64,000 nt of DNA from CAVQGZ01 sp942491665 (GCA_942491665.1 CALOBR010000001.1:62001-126000), one strand, 5' to 3'; shown: positions 9,354-18,345, numbered from the stretch's first letter. Numbers and translations: made by a program. Notes: generated from the sequence alone by a model not told the origin.

Positions 9354-9695
9354 TCAGAAGTGGGGCTTGCCGCGCAAGGTCTCCAACGCCTCTTCGAGGA
9401 TCTGCGCGCCGTCCTCGTCGGAGCGACGCTCCTTCACGTAGGCCAGGTGGGTCTTGTACGGCTCGATGACGGGCGCAGGCGGCGGGTTCAGCTCGTCCTG
9501 GCCTGAGGGCAGCCCGCACTTGGGGCAGTCCCAGAACTCCGGTATCTCGGCGTCGTGGGCGAACGCGTGCGAGGCGGCGTGGCCCTTCTGGCAGTAGAAG
9601 GTCACGTAGACCCGCGACTCGAGCTCACCGCGCTCGGTCTCCCCCATCGGCCCGGCCCCTACCCGGCTGCCCCTGATCGCACTTCCGCCCGCCAT
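9354..9695 (-). CDS. rbpA: RNA polymerase-binding protein RbpA
   Basis: A 113-residue actinobacterial transcription factor that binds RNA polymerase and group I/II sigma factors and stabilises the open complex. The N-terminal tail MAGGSAIRGSRVGAGPMGE is the conserved RbpA start, followed by the zinc-ribbon-like core (C-x-x-GH at FYCQKGHAASHAF and CPKCG) and the sigma-interaction helix region KTHLAYVKERRSDEDGAQIL. The ATG at 9695 matches this N-terminus; an upstream in-frame extension to 9740 does not. It is transcribed with secG upstream (126 bases away) on the minus strand. Confidence 0.95.
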   Translation of the reverse strand: MAGGSAIRGSRVGAGPMGETERGELESRVYVTFYCQKGHAASHAFAHDAEIPEFWDCPKCGLPSGQDELNPPPAPVIEPYKTHLAYVKERRSDEDGAQILEEALETLRGKPHF

Positions 9696-9821
9696 GGCGG
9701 CGATGCTACCTACCGTGGTCCACGGTTCCGACGATGCCACCGCCGGCCAGCGCGCCGAACGGCAGAGCCCTGACGTCGAGTGGTCGACGAACCGCGACAG
9801 CCCGACGTGCGTCCGGCTGTC

Positions 9822-10046
9822 TCAGACGAGCAGCTGCGCAGCGATGATGCTGGCACCCCAGACGACCCCGACGGCGACCGTCAGCCGGTCGAGGTTGCGC
9901 TCAGCGATCGACGACCCGCCCAGCGACGTGGAGACCCCGCCACCGAACATGTCCGACAGCCCACCGCCCTTGCCCTTGTGCAGCAGCACCAGGAGCAGCA
10001 GCAGAAGACTGGTCACGACAAGCAGAATCTGGAACGCGAGCAGCAT
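9822..10046 (-). CDS. secG: preprotein translocase subunit SecG
   Basis: A 74-residue component of the SecYEG channel for protein export across the cytoplasmic membrane. Two membrane helices (ILLVVTSLLLLLLVLL at the start, LTVAVGVVWGASIIAAQLL at the end) flank the conserved loop HKGKGGGLSDMFGGG. This is the usual size and topology for actinobacterial SecG. It follows tpiA by 87 bases on the same strand, the common actinomycete order gap-pgk-tpiA-secG. Confidence 0.95.
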   Translation of the reverse strand: MLLAFQILLVVTSLLLLLLVLLHKGKGGGLSDMFGGGVSTSLGGSSIAERNLDRLTVAVGVVWGASIIAAQLLV

Positions 10047-10133
10047 GGGTGGGCCTTCTGAAACGGGAACGGGTTCTGCCTAGGGTACGCCAGAACCCGC
10101 CCCCCGTGCTCGTGCTGCCGACGAGCAGCGCGA

Positions 10134-10913
10134 TCAGCCGTTGCGGAACCGGATGATGGCGACGAAGTCCTCCGGGTCGAGGCTCGCTCCACCGATGAGG
10201 GCCCCGTCGACATCGGGCTGGGCCATGATCGCCGCGGCATTCGAGCCCTTCACCGACCCGCCGTACTGGATGCGGATCTTGTCGGCGACGTCCTGGCTGT
10301 ACAGCTCGGCCAGACGGGTGCGGATCGCGCCGCACATCTCCTGTGCGTCCTCGGGCGTGGCGGTCAGCCCCGTCCCGATCGCCCACACCGGCTCGTAGGC
10401 GATGACAATGCGCTCGGCCTGCTCGGCGGGGATGTCAGCCAGCCCGCCGTCGAGCTGCGACAGCGTGTGCGCCACGTGCCCACCGGCCTCGCGGATCTGC
10501 TTCTCCTCACCGATGCACAAGATCGGGACGAGGTCGTTGCGGTAGGCGGCGACCACCTTGCTGTTGACGACGGCGTCGTCCTCGTCGTGGTAGGCGCGAC
10601 GCTCGGAGTGGCCGACGACGGCGTAGGTGCACCCGAGCTTGGCCAGCATCGGTCCGCTGATCTCGCCGGTGAAGGCGCCGGAGTCGTGCGCGGAGATGTC
10701 CTGGCTGCCGTACACGATGCGGATCTTGTCGGCGTCGGTGAGCGTCTGCACCGAGCGGATGTCGGTGAACGGCACCATCACCCCCACCTCGACCGCGTCG
10801 TAGTCGTCGTCGGTGAGGCTGAACGCGACCGCCTGGACGTGCGCGATCGCCTCCAGGTGGTTGAGGTTCATCTTCCAGTTCCCCGCCATGAACGGGGTGC
10901 GGGCGTGGGTCAT
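10134..10913 (-). CDS. tpiA: triose-phosphate isomerase
   Basis: Interconverts glyceraldehyde 3-phosphate and dihydroxyacetone phosphate in glycolysis and gluconeogenesis. Catalytic residues are all visible: Lys14 in GNWKMN, His102 in VVGHSERR and Glu174 in IAYEPVWAIGTG; the phosphate-gripping loop is intact and a GG motif occurs near the C-terminus (IGGASLDP). Length is 259 residues as expected. The ATG at 10913 has the ribosome site GGAGG eight bases upstream and lies 4 bases past the pgk stop, so it is coupled to pgk. The longer frame to 11072 is a shadow inside pgk. Confidence 0.97.
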   Translation of the reverse strand: MTHARTPFMAGNWKMNLNHLEAIAHVQAVAFSLTDDDYDAVEVGVMVPFTDIRSVQTLTDADKIRIVYGSQDISAHDSGAFTGEISGPMLAKLGCTYAVVGHSERRAYHDEDDAVVNSKVVAAYRNDLVPILCIGEEKQIREAGGHVAHTLSQLDGGLADIPAEQAERIVIAYEPVWAIGTGLTATPEDAQEMCGAIRTRLAELYSQDVADKIRIQYGGSVKGSNAAAIMAQPDVDGALIGGASLDPEDFVAIIRFRNG

Positions 10914-10917
10914 GTGA

Positions 10918-12108
10918 TCAGTCCTCCAGTGCAGCGAGTCCGGGCAGGGTCTTGCCTTCGAGCAGCTCGAGGCTGGCGCCGCCACCGGTGGAGATGTGGC
11001 CGAAGCCTTCCTCGAGGTCGAGCTGGCGGACAGCAGCCGCTGAGTCGCCGCCGCCGACGACCGAGAGGCCATCGATCTCGCTGATCGCCTTGGCTACCTC
11101 GAGCGTCCCGGTGGCGAAAGGCGCCATCTCGAACACGCCCATCGGGCCGTTCCAGACGACGGTCTTGGCGTCGACGATCTTCGACCGGAAGAGCTCGATC
11201 GACTCCGGTCCGATGTCCAGCCCCATCTGATCGGCGGGGATGGCGTCCACCGCCACGACGGTCGCGGGGGCGTCGGCGCTGAACTGCGGCGCGACGACCA
11301 CGTCGACCGGCAGGACGATCTCGACACCACTCCCCTGCGCGGCGCGCAGGTACTCCTCGACCGTGGGCAGCTGGTCGGCCTCCAGCAGAGACGTCCCGAC
11401 CTCGTGGCCCTGGGCCTTGAGGAAGGTGAAGCACATGCCACCACCGATGAGCAGGCGGTCGACCTTGCCCAGCAGGTTGTCGATCACGCCCAGCTTGTCC
11501 GACACCTTCGAGCCGCCGAGCACGACGACGTAGGGACGGGCCGGGTCGGTGAGCACCGCGCCGAACGCCTCGACCTCTTTGAGCACCAAGGGGCCGGCGG
11601 CGTGCGGCAGACGCTCGGCGATGTCGGTGACCGATGCCTGCTTGCGGTGGCTGACGCCGAACCCGTCGTTGACGTAGGCGTCGCCGAGGGTGGCGAGCTG
11701 GTCGGCGAACGCGCCACGCTCGGCGTCGTCCTTGCTCGTCTCGCCGGCGTTGAAGCGAAGGTTCTCCAGCAGCGCGACGTCGCCGTCGGCGAGGCCGGCG
11801 ACGACGGACTGCGCCGAGTCGCCGACGGTGTCGGAGGCGAACGCGACGTCGATGCCGAGAAGCTCGCTGAGCCGGGCGGCGACCGGTGCCAGGGAGTACT
11901 CGGGCTTCGGCTCGCCCTTCGGTCGCCCGAGATGGGCCATGACGACCACCTTGGCGCCGGCGTCACGCAGCTGGGTGACGCCGGGCAGCGCAGCCCTGAT
12001 GCGACCGTCGTCGGTGATCGTCTGCCCGTCGAGCGGGACGTTGAAGTCGGCCCGGACCAGCACGCGCTTGCCGCGCAGGTCTCCGAGGCCGTCGATGGTG
12101 GCTACCAC
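10918..12108 (-). CDS. pgk: phosphoglycerate kinase
   Basis: Transfers phosphate from 1,3-bisphosphoglycerate to ADP. The 396-residue protein has the substrate motif RVLVRADFNVPLDG near residue 15, the hinge region, GGSKVSDKLGVIDNLL, and the nucleotide-binding end TVVWNGPMGVFE and VVGGGDSAAAV. The GTG at 12108 follows a GAGAGGA ribosome site; the open frame continues to 12285 but that stretch is the non-coding hairpin region and the end of gap. It is the middle gene of gap-pgk-tpiA and is preceded by a strong hairpin that could alter its dosage relative to gap. Confidence 0.97.
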   Translation of the reverse strand: MVATIDGLGDLRGKRVLVRADFNVPLDGQTITDDGRIRAALPGVTQLRDAGAKVVVMAHLGRPKGEPKPEYSLAPVAARLSELLGIDVAFASDTVGDSAQSVVAGLADGDVALLENLRFNAGETSKDDAERGAFADQLATLGDAYVNDGFGVSHRKQASVTDIAERLPHAAGPLVLKEVEAFGAVLTDPARPYVVVLGGSKVSDKLGVIDNLLGKVDRLLIGGGMCFTFLKAQGHEVGTSLLEADQLPTVEEYLRAAQGSGVEIVLPVDVVVAPQFSADAPATVVAVDAIPADQMGLDIGPESIELFRSKIVDAKTVVWNGPMGVFEMAPFATGTLEVAKAISEIDGLSVVGGGDSAAAVRQLDLEEGFGHISTGGGASLELLEGKTLPGLAALED

Positions 12109-12165
12109 TGCGGTGTCCTCTCTGCTTGCACGCCGCGCGGCGGCGCGTGCGGGGAACGTGTACGG

Positions 12166-12211
12166 ACGTGACACGTCCGAGGGACCCGAAGGACCCTCGG
12201 ACGTCTCACGT
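12166..12211 (-). other. Very stable UUCG-loop hairpin between gap and pgk
   Basis: A 46-base near-perfect palindrome fills most of the gap-pgk spacer. Arms at 12166-12187 and 12190-12211 pair through ACGTGA, ACGTCCGAGGG and CC, interrupted only by one symmetric mismatch at 12172/12205 and one at 12184/12193. Read on the transcribed minus strand the loop is C-UUCG-G, an extra-stable tetraloop. No U-run follows, so it is more likely a processing, stabilising or attenuating element than a classical intrinsic terminator. Confidence 0.7.
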
Positions 12212-12227
12212 GTGGGTGATGCGCGTG

Positions 12228-13235
12228 CTAGAGGTTGTTGCCGACCAGCTCGCTGATGTCGATGAGGCGGTTGCTGTAGCCCCACTCGTTGTCGTACCAG
12301 CCGAGCACCTTGGCGGTGCGGCCGATCGTCGTCGTGCTGAGCGCGTCGATCGTGACCGATGCGGGCGAGGTGACGATGTCGCTGGAGACGATGGGGTCTT
12401 CGGTGTAGACGAGCTTGCCGGCGAGGGCGTCGGACTCCGACGCAGCCTTGAATGCGGCATTGATCTCTTCGGCGGTGCCCTCACGGCTCATCTCGAACGT
12501 GAGGTCGGTGGCCGAGCCGGTCGGCACCGGCACGCGCATGGCGTAGCCGTCCAGCTTGCCCTTCATCTCGGGGATGACGAGCCCGATGGCTGCAGCCGCA
12601 CCCGTGGACGTGGGGATCATGTTGGTCGCGGCGGCCCGCGCACGACGCAGGTCGGAGTGCGCGAAGTCGAGCACCGGCTGGTCGTTGGTGTAGGCGTGGA
12701 TCGTGGTCATGAGGCCACGCTCGAGGCCGACGCTGTCCAGGATCGCGCGCACCATCGGAGCAAGGCAGTTGGTGGTGCAGGACGCGTTGGAGATGACGTT
12801 CATCGTCGCCGGGTCGTAGTCACCCTCGTTGATGCCCATGACGAACGTGCCGTCGACGTCCTTGGCCGGCGCGGAGATGATGACCTTCTTGGCTCCGCCG
12901 TCGAGGTGCGGCTGGCACTGCGGGCCGGTACGGAACACGCCGGTCGACTCGATGACGACGTCGGCGCCGATGTCGCCCCAGCCGATCTGCTTCGGGTCAC
13001 GCTCGGCGGAGGCGTGGATCGCGCGGCCATCGATGTAGATGTTGTCGTCGTCGTGGCTCACCTCGCGCTTGAACGGGCCGAGGATCGAGTCGTACTTGAG
13101 AAGGTGGGCGAGGGTCTTGTTGTCAGTGAGGTCGTTGATACCGACGATCTCGACGTCGGACCCGGCGACGTCGATCGCACGAAGGAAGTTGCGTCCAATA
13201 CGGCCGAAGCCGTTGATTCCGACCCGAACTGTCAC
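12228..13235 (-). CDS. gap: type I glyceraldehyde-3-phosphate dehydrogenase
   Basis: Oxidises glyceraldehyde 3-phosphate to 1,3-bisphosphoglycerate with NAD. The 335-residue protein has the NAD-binding start INGFGRIGRN (residues 7-16), the catalytic Cys153 in ISNASCTTNCLAP, and the C-terminal WYDNEWGYSNRLID. The GTG at 13235 begins the conserved N-terminus and has GAAAGG seven bases upstream; an ORF extension to 13322 is non-homologous. It leads the gap-pgk-tpiA transcript. The region before it has a plausible promoter and a leader hairpin. Confidence 0.97.
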   Translation of the reverse strand: MTVRVGINGFGRIGRNFLRAIDVAGSDVEIVGINDLTDNKTLAHLLKYDSILGPFKREVSHDDDNIYIDGRAIHASAERDPKQIGWGDIGADVVIESTGVFRTGPQCQPHLDGGAKKVIISAPAKDVDGTFVMGINEGDYDPATMNVISNASCTTNCLAPMVRAILDSVGLERGLMTTIHAYTNDQPVLDFAHSDLRRARAAATNMIPTSTGAAAAIGLVIPEMKGKLDGYAMRVPVPTGSATDLTFEMSREGTAEEINAAFKAASESDALAGKLVYTEDPIVSSDIVTSPASVTIDALSTTTIGRTAKVLGWYDNEWGYSNRLIDISELVGNNL

Positions 13236-13275
13236 GGTCAGACCTTTCTGCCGGCGCGGCGGCCGACGGGGAGGG

Positions 13276-13296
13276 GGATCGAGTCGTTCTCGATCC
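13276..13296 (-). other. Leader hairpin upstream of gap
   Basis: An 8-base-pair perfect stem (GGATCGAG / CTCGATCC) with a 5-base loop lies about 41 bases before the gap start codon, inside the predicted 5' leader. It may influence translation or mRNA stability; no known riboswitch is recognised. Confidence 0.4.
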
Positions 13297-13331
13297 TGGT
13301 GTGCGGAGGTTGCGTTCGTCACTCACCTCAG

Positions 13332-13361
13332 ACAGTAGGACAGGGGCTGGGGACGCGTCAC
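13332..13361 (-). promoter_or_regulatory. Candidate promoter of gap-pgk-tpiA
   Basis: On the minus strand GTGACG and TACTGT are spaced by 18 bases, resembling an actinobacterial housekeeping promoter (-35 matches 4 of 6; -10 fits TAnnnT). It would give a leader of roughly 90 bases. The match is moderate and could be chance in a G+C-rich spacer. Confidence 0.35.
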
Positions 13362-13390
13362 CTGTTCCAGACGATCGGGCCGCTTTGTGG

Positions 13391-14371
13391 TCATGGGGCG
13401 AGCAGGTCGGGGCTCAGCCCCGACTCGGTGTCCGGTATGCCTAGGTCGCGCGCCTTCTTGTCGGCCATCGCCAGCAGGCGTCGGATGCGCCCGGCGATTG
13501 CGTCCTTCGTCATCGGCGGGTCGGAGAGCTGCCCGAGCTCTTCGAGGCTCGCCTGGCGGTGCTTCATGCGCAGCTCGCCGGCGGTCCGCAGGTGGTCGGG
13601 GATGTCGTCGCTGAGGATCTCCAGCGCGCGGTCGACGCGGGCCGAGGCTGCCACGGCAGCCCGCGCGGAACGGCGCATGTTGGCGTCGTCGAAGTTCGCG
13701 AGCCGGTTGGCGGTGGCCCGTACCTCCCGGCGTACCCGGCGGTCCTCCCAGGCGAGGACGGACTCGTGGGCGCCCAAGCGGGTGAGCAGAGCACTGATGG
13801 CCTCGGCATCGCGGATGACGACCCGGTCGACACCGCGTACCTCGCGGGCCTTGGACGCGATGCCGAGCCGGCGGGCGGCGCCGACCAGCGCCAGAGCAGC
13901 CTCCGAGCCCGGGCTCGTCACCTCGAGAGAGGCAGACCGGCCGGGTTCCATCAGCGACCCGTGGGCAAGGAAAGCGCCGCGCCAGGCAGACTCAGCGTCG
14001 CAGACGTGGCCGTTGACAACGGCCGGCGGTAGGCCGCGGACAGGTCGTCCGCGGACGTCGATCAGTCCTGTCTGCCGGGCGAGGCCCTCCCCGTCGCGGG
14101 TCACCCGCACGAGGTAGCGCGGTCCTTTGCGGATGCCGGTCGGCTGGACGACGACCAGCTCGCTGCGGTGACCGAAGACGTCGGCGAGGTTGCGCCGTAG
14201 CCGTCGCGCCGCGGCCCCCGTGTCGAGCTCGGCCTCGACGACGATGCGGCCGCCGACGATGTGCAGGCCCCCGCCAAAGCGCAGCAGCGTGGCGGTCTCG
14301 GCCTTGCGGCAACAGCTCTTGGTGATGGGGAGGGCGGCGAGCTCTGACTTCACCGCTTCCGTCATCGCCAC
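13391..14371 (-). CDS. whiA: DNA-binding protein WhiA
   Basis: A 326-residue regulator found across Gram-positive bacteria; in Streptomyces it works with WhiB to drive sporulation septation. The N-terminal two-thirds are a degenerate LAGLIDADG fold (MAMTEAVKSELAALP at the start, LLRFGGGLHIVGGRIVVEAE near residue 30, WRGAFLAHGSLMEPG near 130) and the C-terminal third is the helix-turn-helix (SLEELGQLSDPPMTKDAI). The start GTGGCGATG gives the MAM N-terminus seen in homologues. It overlaps the end of yvcK by 10 bases. The yvcK-whiA-rapZ trio is conserved in Gram-positives. Confidence 0.96.
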   Translation of the reverse strand: MAMTEAVKSELAALPITKSCCRKAETATLLRFGGGLHIVGGRIVVEAELDTGAAARRLRRNLADVFGHRSELVVVQPTGIRKGPRYLVRVTRDGEGLARQTGLIDVRGRPVRGLPPAVVNGHVCDAESAWRGAFLAHGSLMEPGRSASLEVTSPGSEAALALVGAARRLGIASKAREVRGVDRVVIRDAEAISALLTRLGAHESVLAWEDRRVRREVRATANRLANFDDANMRRSARAAVAASARVDRALEILSDDIPDHLRTAGELRMKHRQASLEELGQLSDPPMTKDAIAGRIRRLLAMADKKARDLGIPDTESGLSPDLLAP

Positions 14372-15357
14372 GAGGGCATCCTGCCACGACCGCCAAGGGT
14401 CGCAAGAGCCCTGGTCAGTCGTTCGGGGTCGTGCCGGTCGCCGGCGCCGTCGGCGGCCAGCGGGGCCAGCTCGAGCTCGGCACCCAGGCGGGCGGCCGAC
14501 GCGCGCAGGGCACGTCGGTCGAGAACCGAGGCGTCGTCGGCGAGCACGACGTCCACGCCGAGGCCCGGCGCGTACTGCCCCAGCACGTCCAGCAGGTCAT
14601 GCGGTGCGTACCGCTCGGTCTCCGGGGTGGCCGAGCGAAGGTTGAGAAGCACGAGCCGAGTGGCCGATGTTGTTGACACGGCGTGGGAGAGCTCCGGCAC
14701 CAGCAGGTGCGGGATGACCGAGCTGAACCATGAGCCGGGGCCGAGCACCACGAGGTCGGCGTCCAGGACGGCCTTGACTGCGTCCGGGCAGGCCGGCGGG
14801 TCGTTCGGCACCAGCGAGACATCGACGACGTTGCCAGGGGTGGTGGCCACCTGCACCTGCCCGACGACCTCGCTCGGCGGCTCGGTCGGGCTGGCGGCGA
14901 CGAGTGCCCGCAGGCTGAGCGGCGCAGTCGACATCGGCAGGACGCGCCCGCGCGAGCGCAGCAGGGCACCCACGAGGTCGAGGCCGGCGACGGGGTCGCC
15001 GAGGCGCTGCCAGACGGCGGCGATCAGCAAGTTGCCCAGCGCGTGGCCGCAGAGGTCGCCGTCACCGGCGAAGCGGTGCTGCAGCACCTGGGCCCAGGTC
15101 TGACCCCAGTCGTCGTCCCCGCACAGCGCCGCCAGGGCCATGCGCAGGTCTCCCGGTGGCAGCACGTCGTACTGGTCACGGATGCGTCCGCTGGACCCAC
15201 CGTTGTCGGCCACGGTGACCACGGCGGTGAGGTCGTCGGTGAGCAGGCGCAGCGACGAGAGAGACGCCGCCAGGCCGTGGCCCCCGCCGAGCGCGACGAC
15301 GGCCGGTCCCGCGGGGTGGTCGCGGCCAGGCGGGGCGTCGGTGGACATGGCGCTCAC
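14362..15357 (-). CDS. yvcK: gluconeogenesis factor YvcK / CofD-like protein
   Basis: A 331-residue protein of the YvcK/CofD-like family, which binds UDP-sugars and is needed for growth on gluconeogenic carbon and for cell-wall homeostasis in other Gram-positives. Signature segments are VVALGGGHGLAASLSSLR near residue 20 and VTVADNGGSSGRIRDQ near 45, then DDWGQTWAQVLQHRF. The GTG at 15357 overlaps the rapZ stop (GTGA), and an ATG nine bases inside is an alternative start. The last 10 bases overlap the whiA start, so the three genes form one translationally coupled unit. Confidence 0.94.
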   Translation of the reverse strand: MSAMSTDAPPGRDHPAGPAVVALGGGHGLAASLSSLRLLTDDLTAVVTVADNGGSSGRIRDQYDVLPPGDLRMALAALCGDDDWGQTWAQVLQHRFAGDGDLCGHALGNLLIAAVWQRLGDPVAGLDLVGALLRSRGRVLPMSTAPLSLRALVAASPTEPPSEVVGQVQVATTPGNVVDVSLVPNDPPACPDAVKAVLDADLVVLGPGSWFSSVIPHLLVPELSHAVSTTSATRLVLLNLRSATPETERYAPHDLLDVLGQYAPGLGVDVVLADDASVLDRRALRASAARLGAELELAPLAADGAGDRHDPERLTRALATLGGRGRMPSWR

Positions 15358-16220
15358 TCGCGGCCGAGGTCGCGATGGACGGCGTGGGCCACGTAGCCCT
15401 TCTCGGTGAGGATGCGGGTGAGCTCGTCGCCGACCGCGACGCTGCGGTGCTTGCCCCCGGTGCAGCCGACGGCCAGCGTGGCGAAGCGCTTGCCCTCGGC
15501 AAGGTAGCCGGGCAGGACGGTGTCGAGCACGTCGGTGTAGGCGGCCAAGAATGCGCCGGCCCGCTCCTGGCCGAGCACGTAGTCGCGCACCGTGGCATCG
15601 CGTCCCGTGTGCGGACGCAGCTCGGGCACCCAGAAGGGGTTGGGCAGAAAGCGCAGGTCGGCGACAAGGTCGGCGTCCACCGGGATGCCGTACTTGAACC
15701 CGAACGACAAGACGATGACGCGCAGGGTCTCGACCTCGTCGGCGAAGGCGGCCCGCACCCGGTGACCGAGCTGGTGGATGGTCAGGCTGGAGGTGTCGAC
15801 CACCAGGTCGGCGCCCGAGCGCAGCGCGGACAGCACCTGACGCTCGGCGACGATGCCGTCGAGGATGCGTCCCTCTCCCTGCAGCGGGTGCGGGCGACGG
15901 GCACTCTCGAAGCGGCGTACCAGCACCTCGTCGGACGCCTCAAGAAAGAGCACGGTGGGGCGGCGGTCAGGGTTGCTGGCCGCGCGCACCGCGTCGTCCA
16001 GCTCGGCGAACAGCTCGCCGCCGCGGACGTCGGCGACGATGGCGAGCTTGGCGCCGTGGGTGCCGACGGTCTCGACGAGCTGGGGCAGCAGGCGTGGGGG
16101 GATGTTGTCGACCACCCACCAGCCCAGGTCTTCGAGCACGTTCGCGACCGCAGACTTGCCGGCCCCGGACATTCCGGTGATGACCAGAAGGTCGGTGCCT
16201 CGCACGGGTTGGAACGGCAC
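15354..16220 (-). CDS. rapZ: RNase adapter RapZ / nucleotide-binding P-loop protein
   Basis: A 288-residue P-loop protein of the RapZ/YvcJ family. Walker A is GMSGAGKS at residues 16-23, the Walker B-like segment is TVLFLEASDEVLVRRFES, and the C-terminal domain has FGFKYGIPVDADLVADLRFL and GCTGGKHRSVAV. In E. coli RapZ presents small RNAs to RNase E; in actinomycetes the role is unclear. The GTG at 16220 has a strong GAGGAGGGG ribosome site; the frame upstream to 16301 is not conserved. It lies 64 bases after uvrC. Confidence 0.94.
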   Translation of the reverse strand: MPFQPVRGTDLLVITGMSGAGKSAVANVLEDLGWWVVDNIPPRLLPQLVETVGTHGAKLAIVADVRGGELFAELDDAVRAASNPDRRPTVLFLEASDEVLVRRFESARRPHPLQGEGRILDGIVAERQVLSALRSGADLVVDTSSLTIHQLGHRVRAAFADEVETLRVIVLSFGFKYGIPVDADLVADLRFLPNPFWVPELRPHTGRDATVRDYVLGQERAGAFLAAYTDVLDTVLPGYLAEGKRFATLAVGCTGGKHRSVAVGDELTRILTEKGYVAHAVHRDLGRE

Positions 16221-16284
16221 GATCCCCTCCTCGCTCCCCCTCGATGGATGAGCAGGCCGCCGGTCGGCGCCCCGTTCGCTCGCC

Positions 16285-18300
16285 TCAGCCGAGCATCTCA
16301 CCCGTGGTGACGTTGACCGACGGGGATGACCGGTCTGCGGCCAACGCCTCGACGATCGCCTCAGCCAGAACCGGGCCGATGCCCCGCACCTGTGCGATCT
16401 GCTCTGCCGATGCCGACCGTAGTCGCTTCACCGACCCGAAGTGGCGCAGCAGGGCCTGCCGTCGCACGTCTCCGAGGCCGGGAACGTCGTCGAGGACGCT
16501 GGCCACGGCCGACTTGCGCCGCTTGCTGCGGTGATAGGTGATGGCGAAGCGGTGCGCCTCGTCGCGCAGCCGCTGAAGCAGGTACAGGCCCTCGCTGGTG
16601 CGCGGCAGGATCACCGGGTCGGGCTCGCCGGGCAGCCACACCTCTTCGAGCCGTTTGGCCAGGCCGGCGATCGCCACGCCGCCGGGACCGCTGTCGATGC
16701 CCAGCTCGGTCAGAGCCGATGCCGCAGCGTTCACCTGGGCCTGCCCACCGTCGACGACCAGCAGCGAGGGCGCATAGGCGAACCGTCGGGGACGCCCGGT
16801 GGTGGGGTCGAGCGCCGGGGCGACCGCGTCGACGTCCGGGCCAGGCTCTGATCCCGGCTCCACCGCGCTCTCGACCTCGCCGACGGCCTCACGCTCCTCG
16901 AGGTAGCGGCGGAACCGGCGCGTCACGACCTCGGCGATCGCCTCCACGTCCGAGGCGCGCCCACCGGCGGACTTGACCTCGAACCGGCGGTACTCCCCCT
17001 TGCGCGGCAGGCCGTCCTCGAAGACCACGAGCGACGCGACCACGGCGTCGCCCATCAGGTGGGAGACGTCGACACACTCCATCCGCAGCGGTGCCTCCGG
17101 CAGGTCGAGCGCCTGCTGGATCTCCTCGAGCGCCCGGCTGCGCGTGGTGAGGTCGCTCGCGCGTCGGGTCTTGTGCAGCGCGAGGGTCTGGCCGGCGTTC
17201 TGGGCGACGGTCTCCAGCAGCGCCTTCTTGTCGCCGCGCACCGGGATACGAAGGTCGACCCGGCCGCCGCGGTGGGCAGTGAGGACGTCGGCGAGGGCCG
17301 TCGTCTCGTCCGGGTCGAGCGGCAGGGCGGGGACGAGCACCAGTCGCGGGACGGCGCCCGGGTCGACCTCGGAGTACATCTGCAGCAAGAAGCGCTCGAC
17401 GAGGTCGCCGACGTCTGCATCGTCGGTGCGGTCGGCGACCCAGCCCCGCTGTCCGCGCACGCGTCCACCGCGCACGTGGAACACCTGGACGGCGACCTCG
17501 AGCGGGTCTTCGGCCAGAGCGACGACGTCGGCGTCCGTGCCGTCGCCGAGCACGACGGCGTTCTTCTCCAGCGCTCGTTCCAGGGCCACGATGTCGTCGC
17601 GCAGGCGGGCGGCGCGCTCGTACTCCTGGGCCTGCGCCGCCGCCGCCATCTCGGTGCGCAGGCGCTTCAAGAAACCGGCGGTCCGGCCCTCCATGAAAGC
17701 GACGAAGTCGTCCACGAGCGCGCGGTGCTCCTGCGCAGACACCCGGTCGACGCACGGGGCCGAGCACTTGCCGATGTAGCCGAGCAGGCACGGGCGGCCG
17801 ACCTGGCCCGCGCGCCGAAAGACTCCGGATGAGCATGTGCGCACGGGGAAGACCCGAAGCACCTGGTCGAGGGTCTCGCGGATGGCCCAGGCGTGGGAGT
17901 ACGGCCCGAAGTAGCGCACGGCCTTGCGCTTGGCCCCGCGCATGACGAGCACGCGCGGGTACTCCTCACCCACGGTGACGGCCAGGTACGGGTAGGACTT
18001 GTCGTCGCGATAGCGGACGTTGAACCGCGGGTCGAACTCCTTGATCCAGGAGTACTCCAGCTGCAGGGCCTCGACCTCGTTGCCGACGAGCGTCCAGTCG
18101 ACGCGTGCGGCCGCCGACACCATCGCCTGGGTACGCGGGTGCAGGGCGGACAGGTCGGCGAAGTACGAACTGAGCCGCGAGCGCAGGCTCTTGGCCTTGC
18201 CGACGTAGACGACGCGACCGTCGGGGTCGAAGAACCGGTACACGCCGGGCGCGTCCGGGATCGACCCCGACGCGGGCCGGTAGGTGGACGGGTCAGCCAC
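16285..18300 (-). CDS. uvrC: excinuclease ABC subunit UvrC
   Basis: Makes both incisions flanking a lesion during nucleotide excision repair. The 671-residue protein has the GIY-YIG nuclease domain (PGVYRFFDPDGRVVYVGKAK, residues about 18-40), the cysteine cluster CLLGYIGKCSAPC, a UVR domain near 210-245 (QEYERAARLRDDI), the RNase H-like C-terminal nuclease (ECVDVSHLMG near 410), and a final tandem helix-hairpin-helix (LDDVPGLGDVRRQALL, QVRGIGPVLAEAI). An acidic, Pro/Glu-rich insertion of about 25 residues near 475-500 splits the C-terminal nuclease domain, a feature common in actinomycete UvrC. It sits in a DNA-repair-rich stretch with uvrA and uvrB. Confidence 0.97.
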   Translation of the reverse strand: MADPSTYRPASGSIPDAPGVYRFFDPDGRVVYVGKAKSLRSRLSSYFADLSALHPRTQAMVSAAARVDWTLVGNEVEALQLEYSWIKEFDPRFNVRYRDDKSYPYLAVTVGEEYPRVLVMRGAKRKAVRYFGPYSHAWAIRETLDQVLRVFPVRTCSSGVFRRAGQVGRPCLLGYIGKCSAPCVDRVSAQEHRALVDDFVAFMEGRTAGFLKRLRTEMAAAAQAQEYERAARLRDDIVALERALEKNAVVLGDGTDADVVALAEDPLEVAVQVFHVRGGRVRGQRGWVADRTDDADVGDLVERFLLQMYSEVDPGAVPRLVLVPALPLDPDETTALADVLTAHRGGRVDLRIPVRGDKKALLETVAQNAGQTLALHKTRRASDLTTRSRALEEIQQALDLPEAPLRMECVDVSHLMGDAVVASLVVFEDGLPRKGEYRRFEVKSAGGRASDVEAIAEVVTRRFRRYLEEREAVGEVESAVEPGSEPGPDVDAVAPALDPTTGRPRRFAYAPSLLVVDGGQAQVNAAASALTELGIDSGPGGVAIAGLAKRLEEVWLPGEPDPVILPRTSEGLYLLQRLRDEAHRFAITYHRSKRRKSAVASVLDDVPGLGDVRRQALLRHFGSVKRLRSASAEQIAQVRGIGPVLAEAIVEALAADRSSPSVNVTTGEMLG

Positions 18301-18345
18301 GCCAGGACACGGGTGGCGCAGGCACGTGCCGTGGGAGCAGCACGC

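Noticed and set aside
13391..14371. WhiA as a homing endonuclease or intein remnant
   Set aside because: The LAGLIDADG fold in WhiA is degenerate and fused to a helix-turn-helix; the gene is in its standard chromosomal place.
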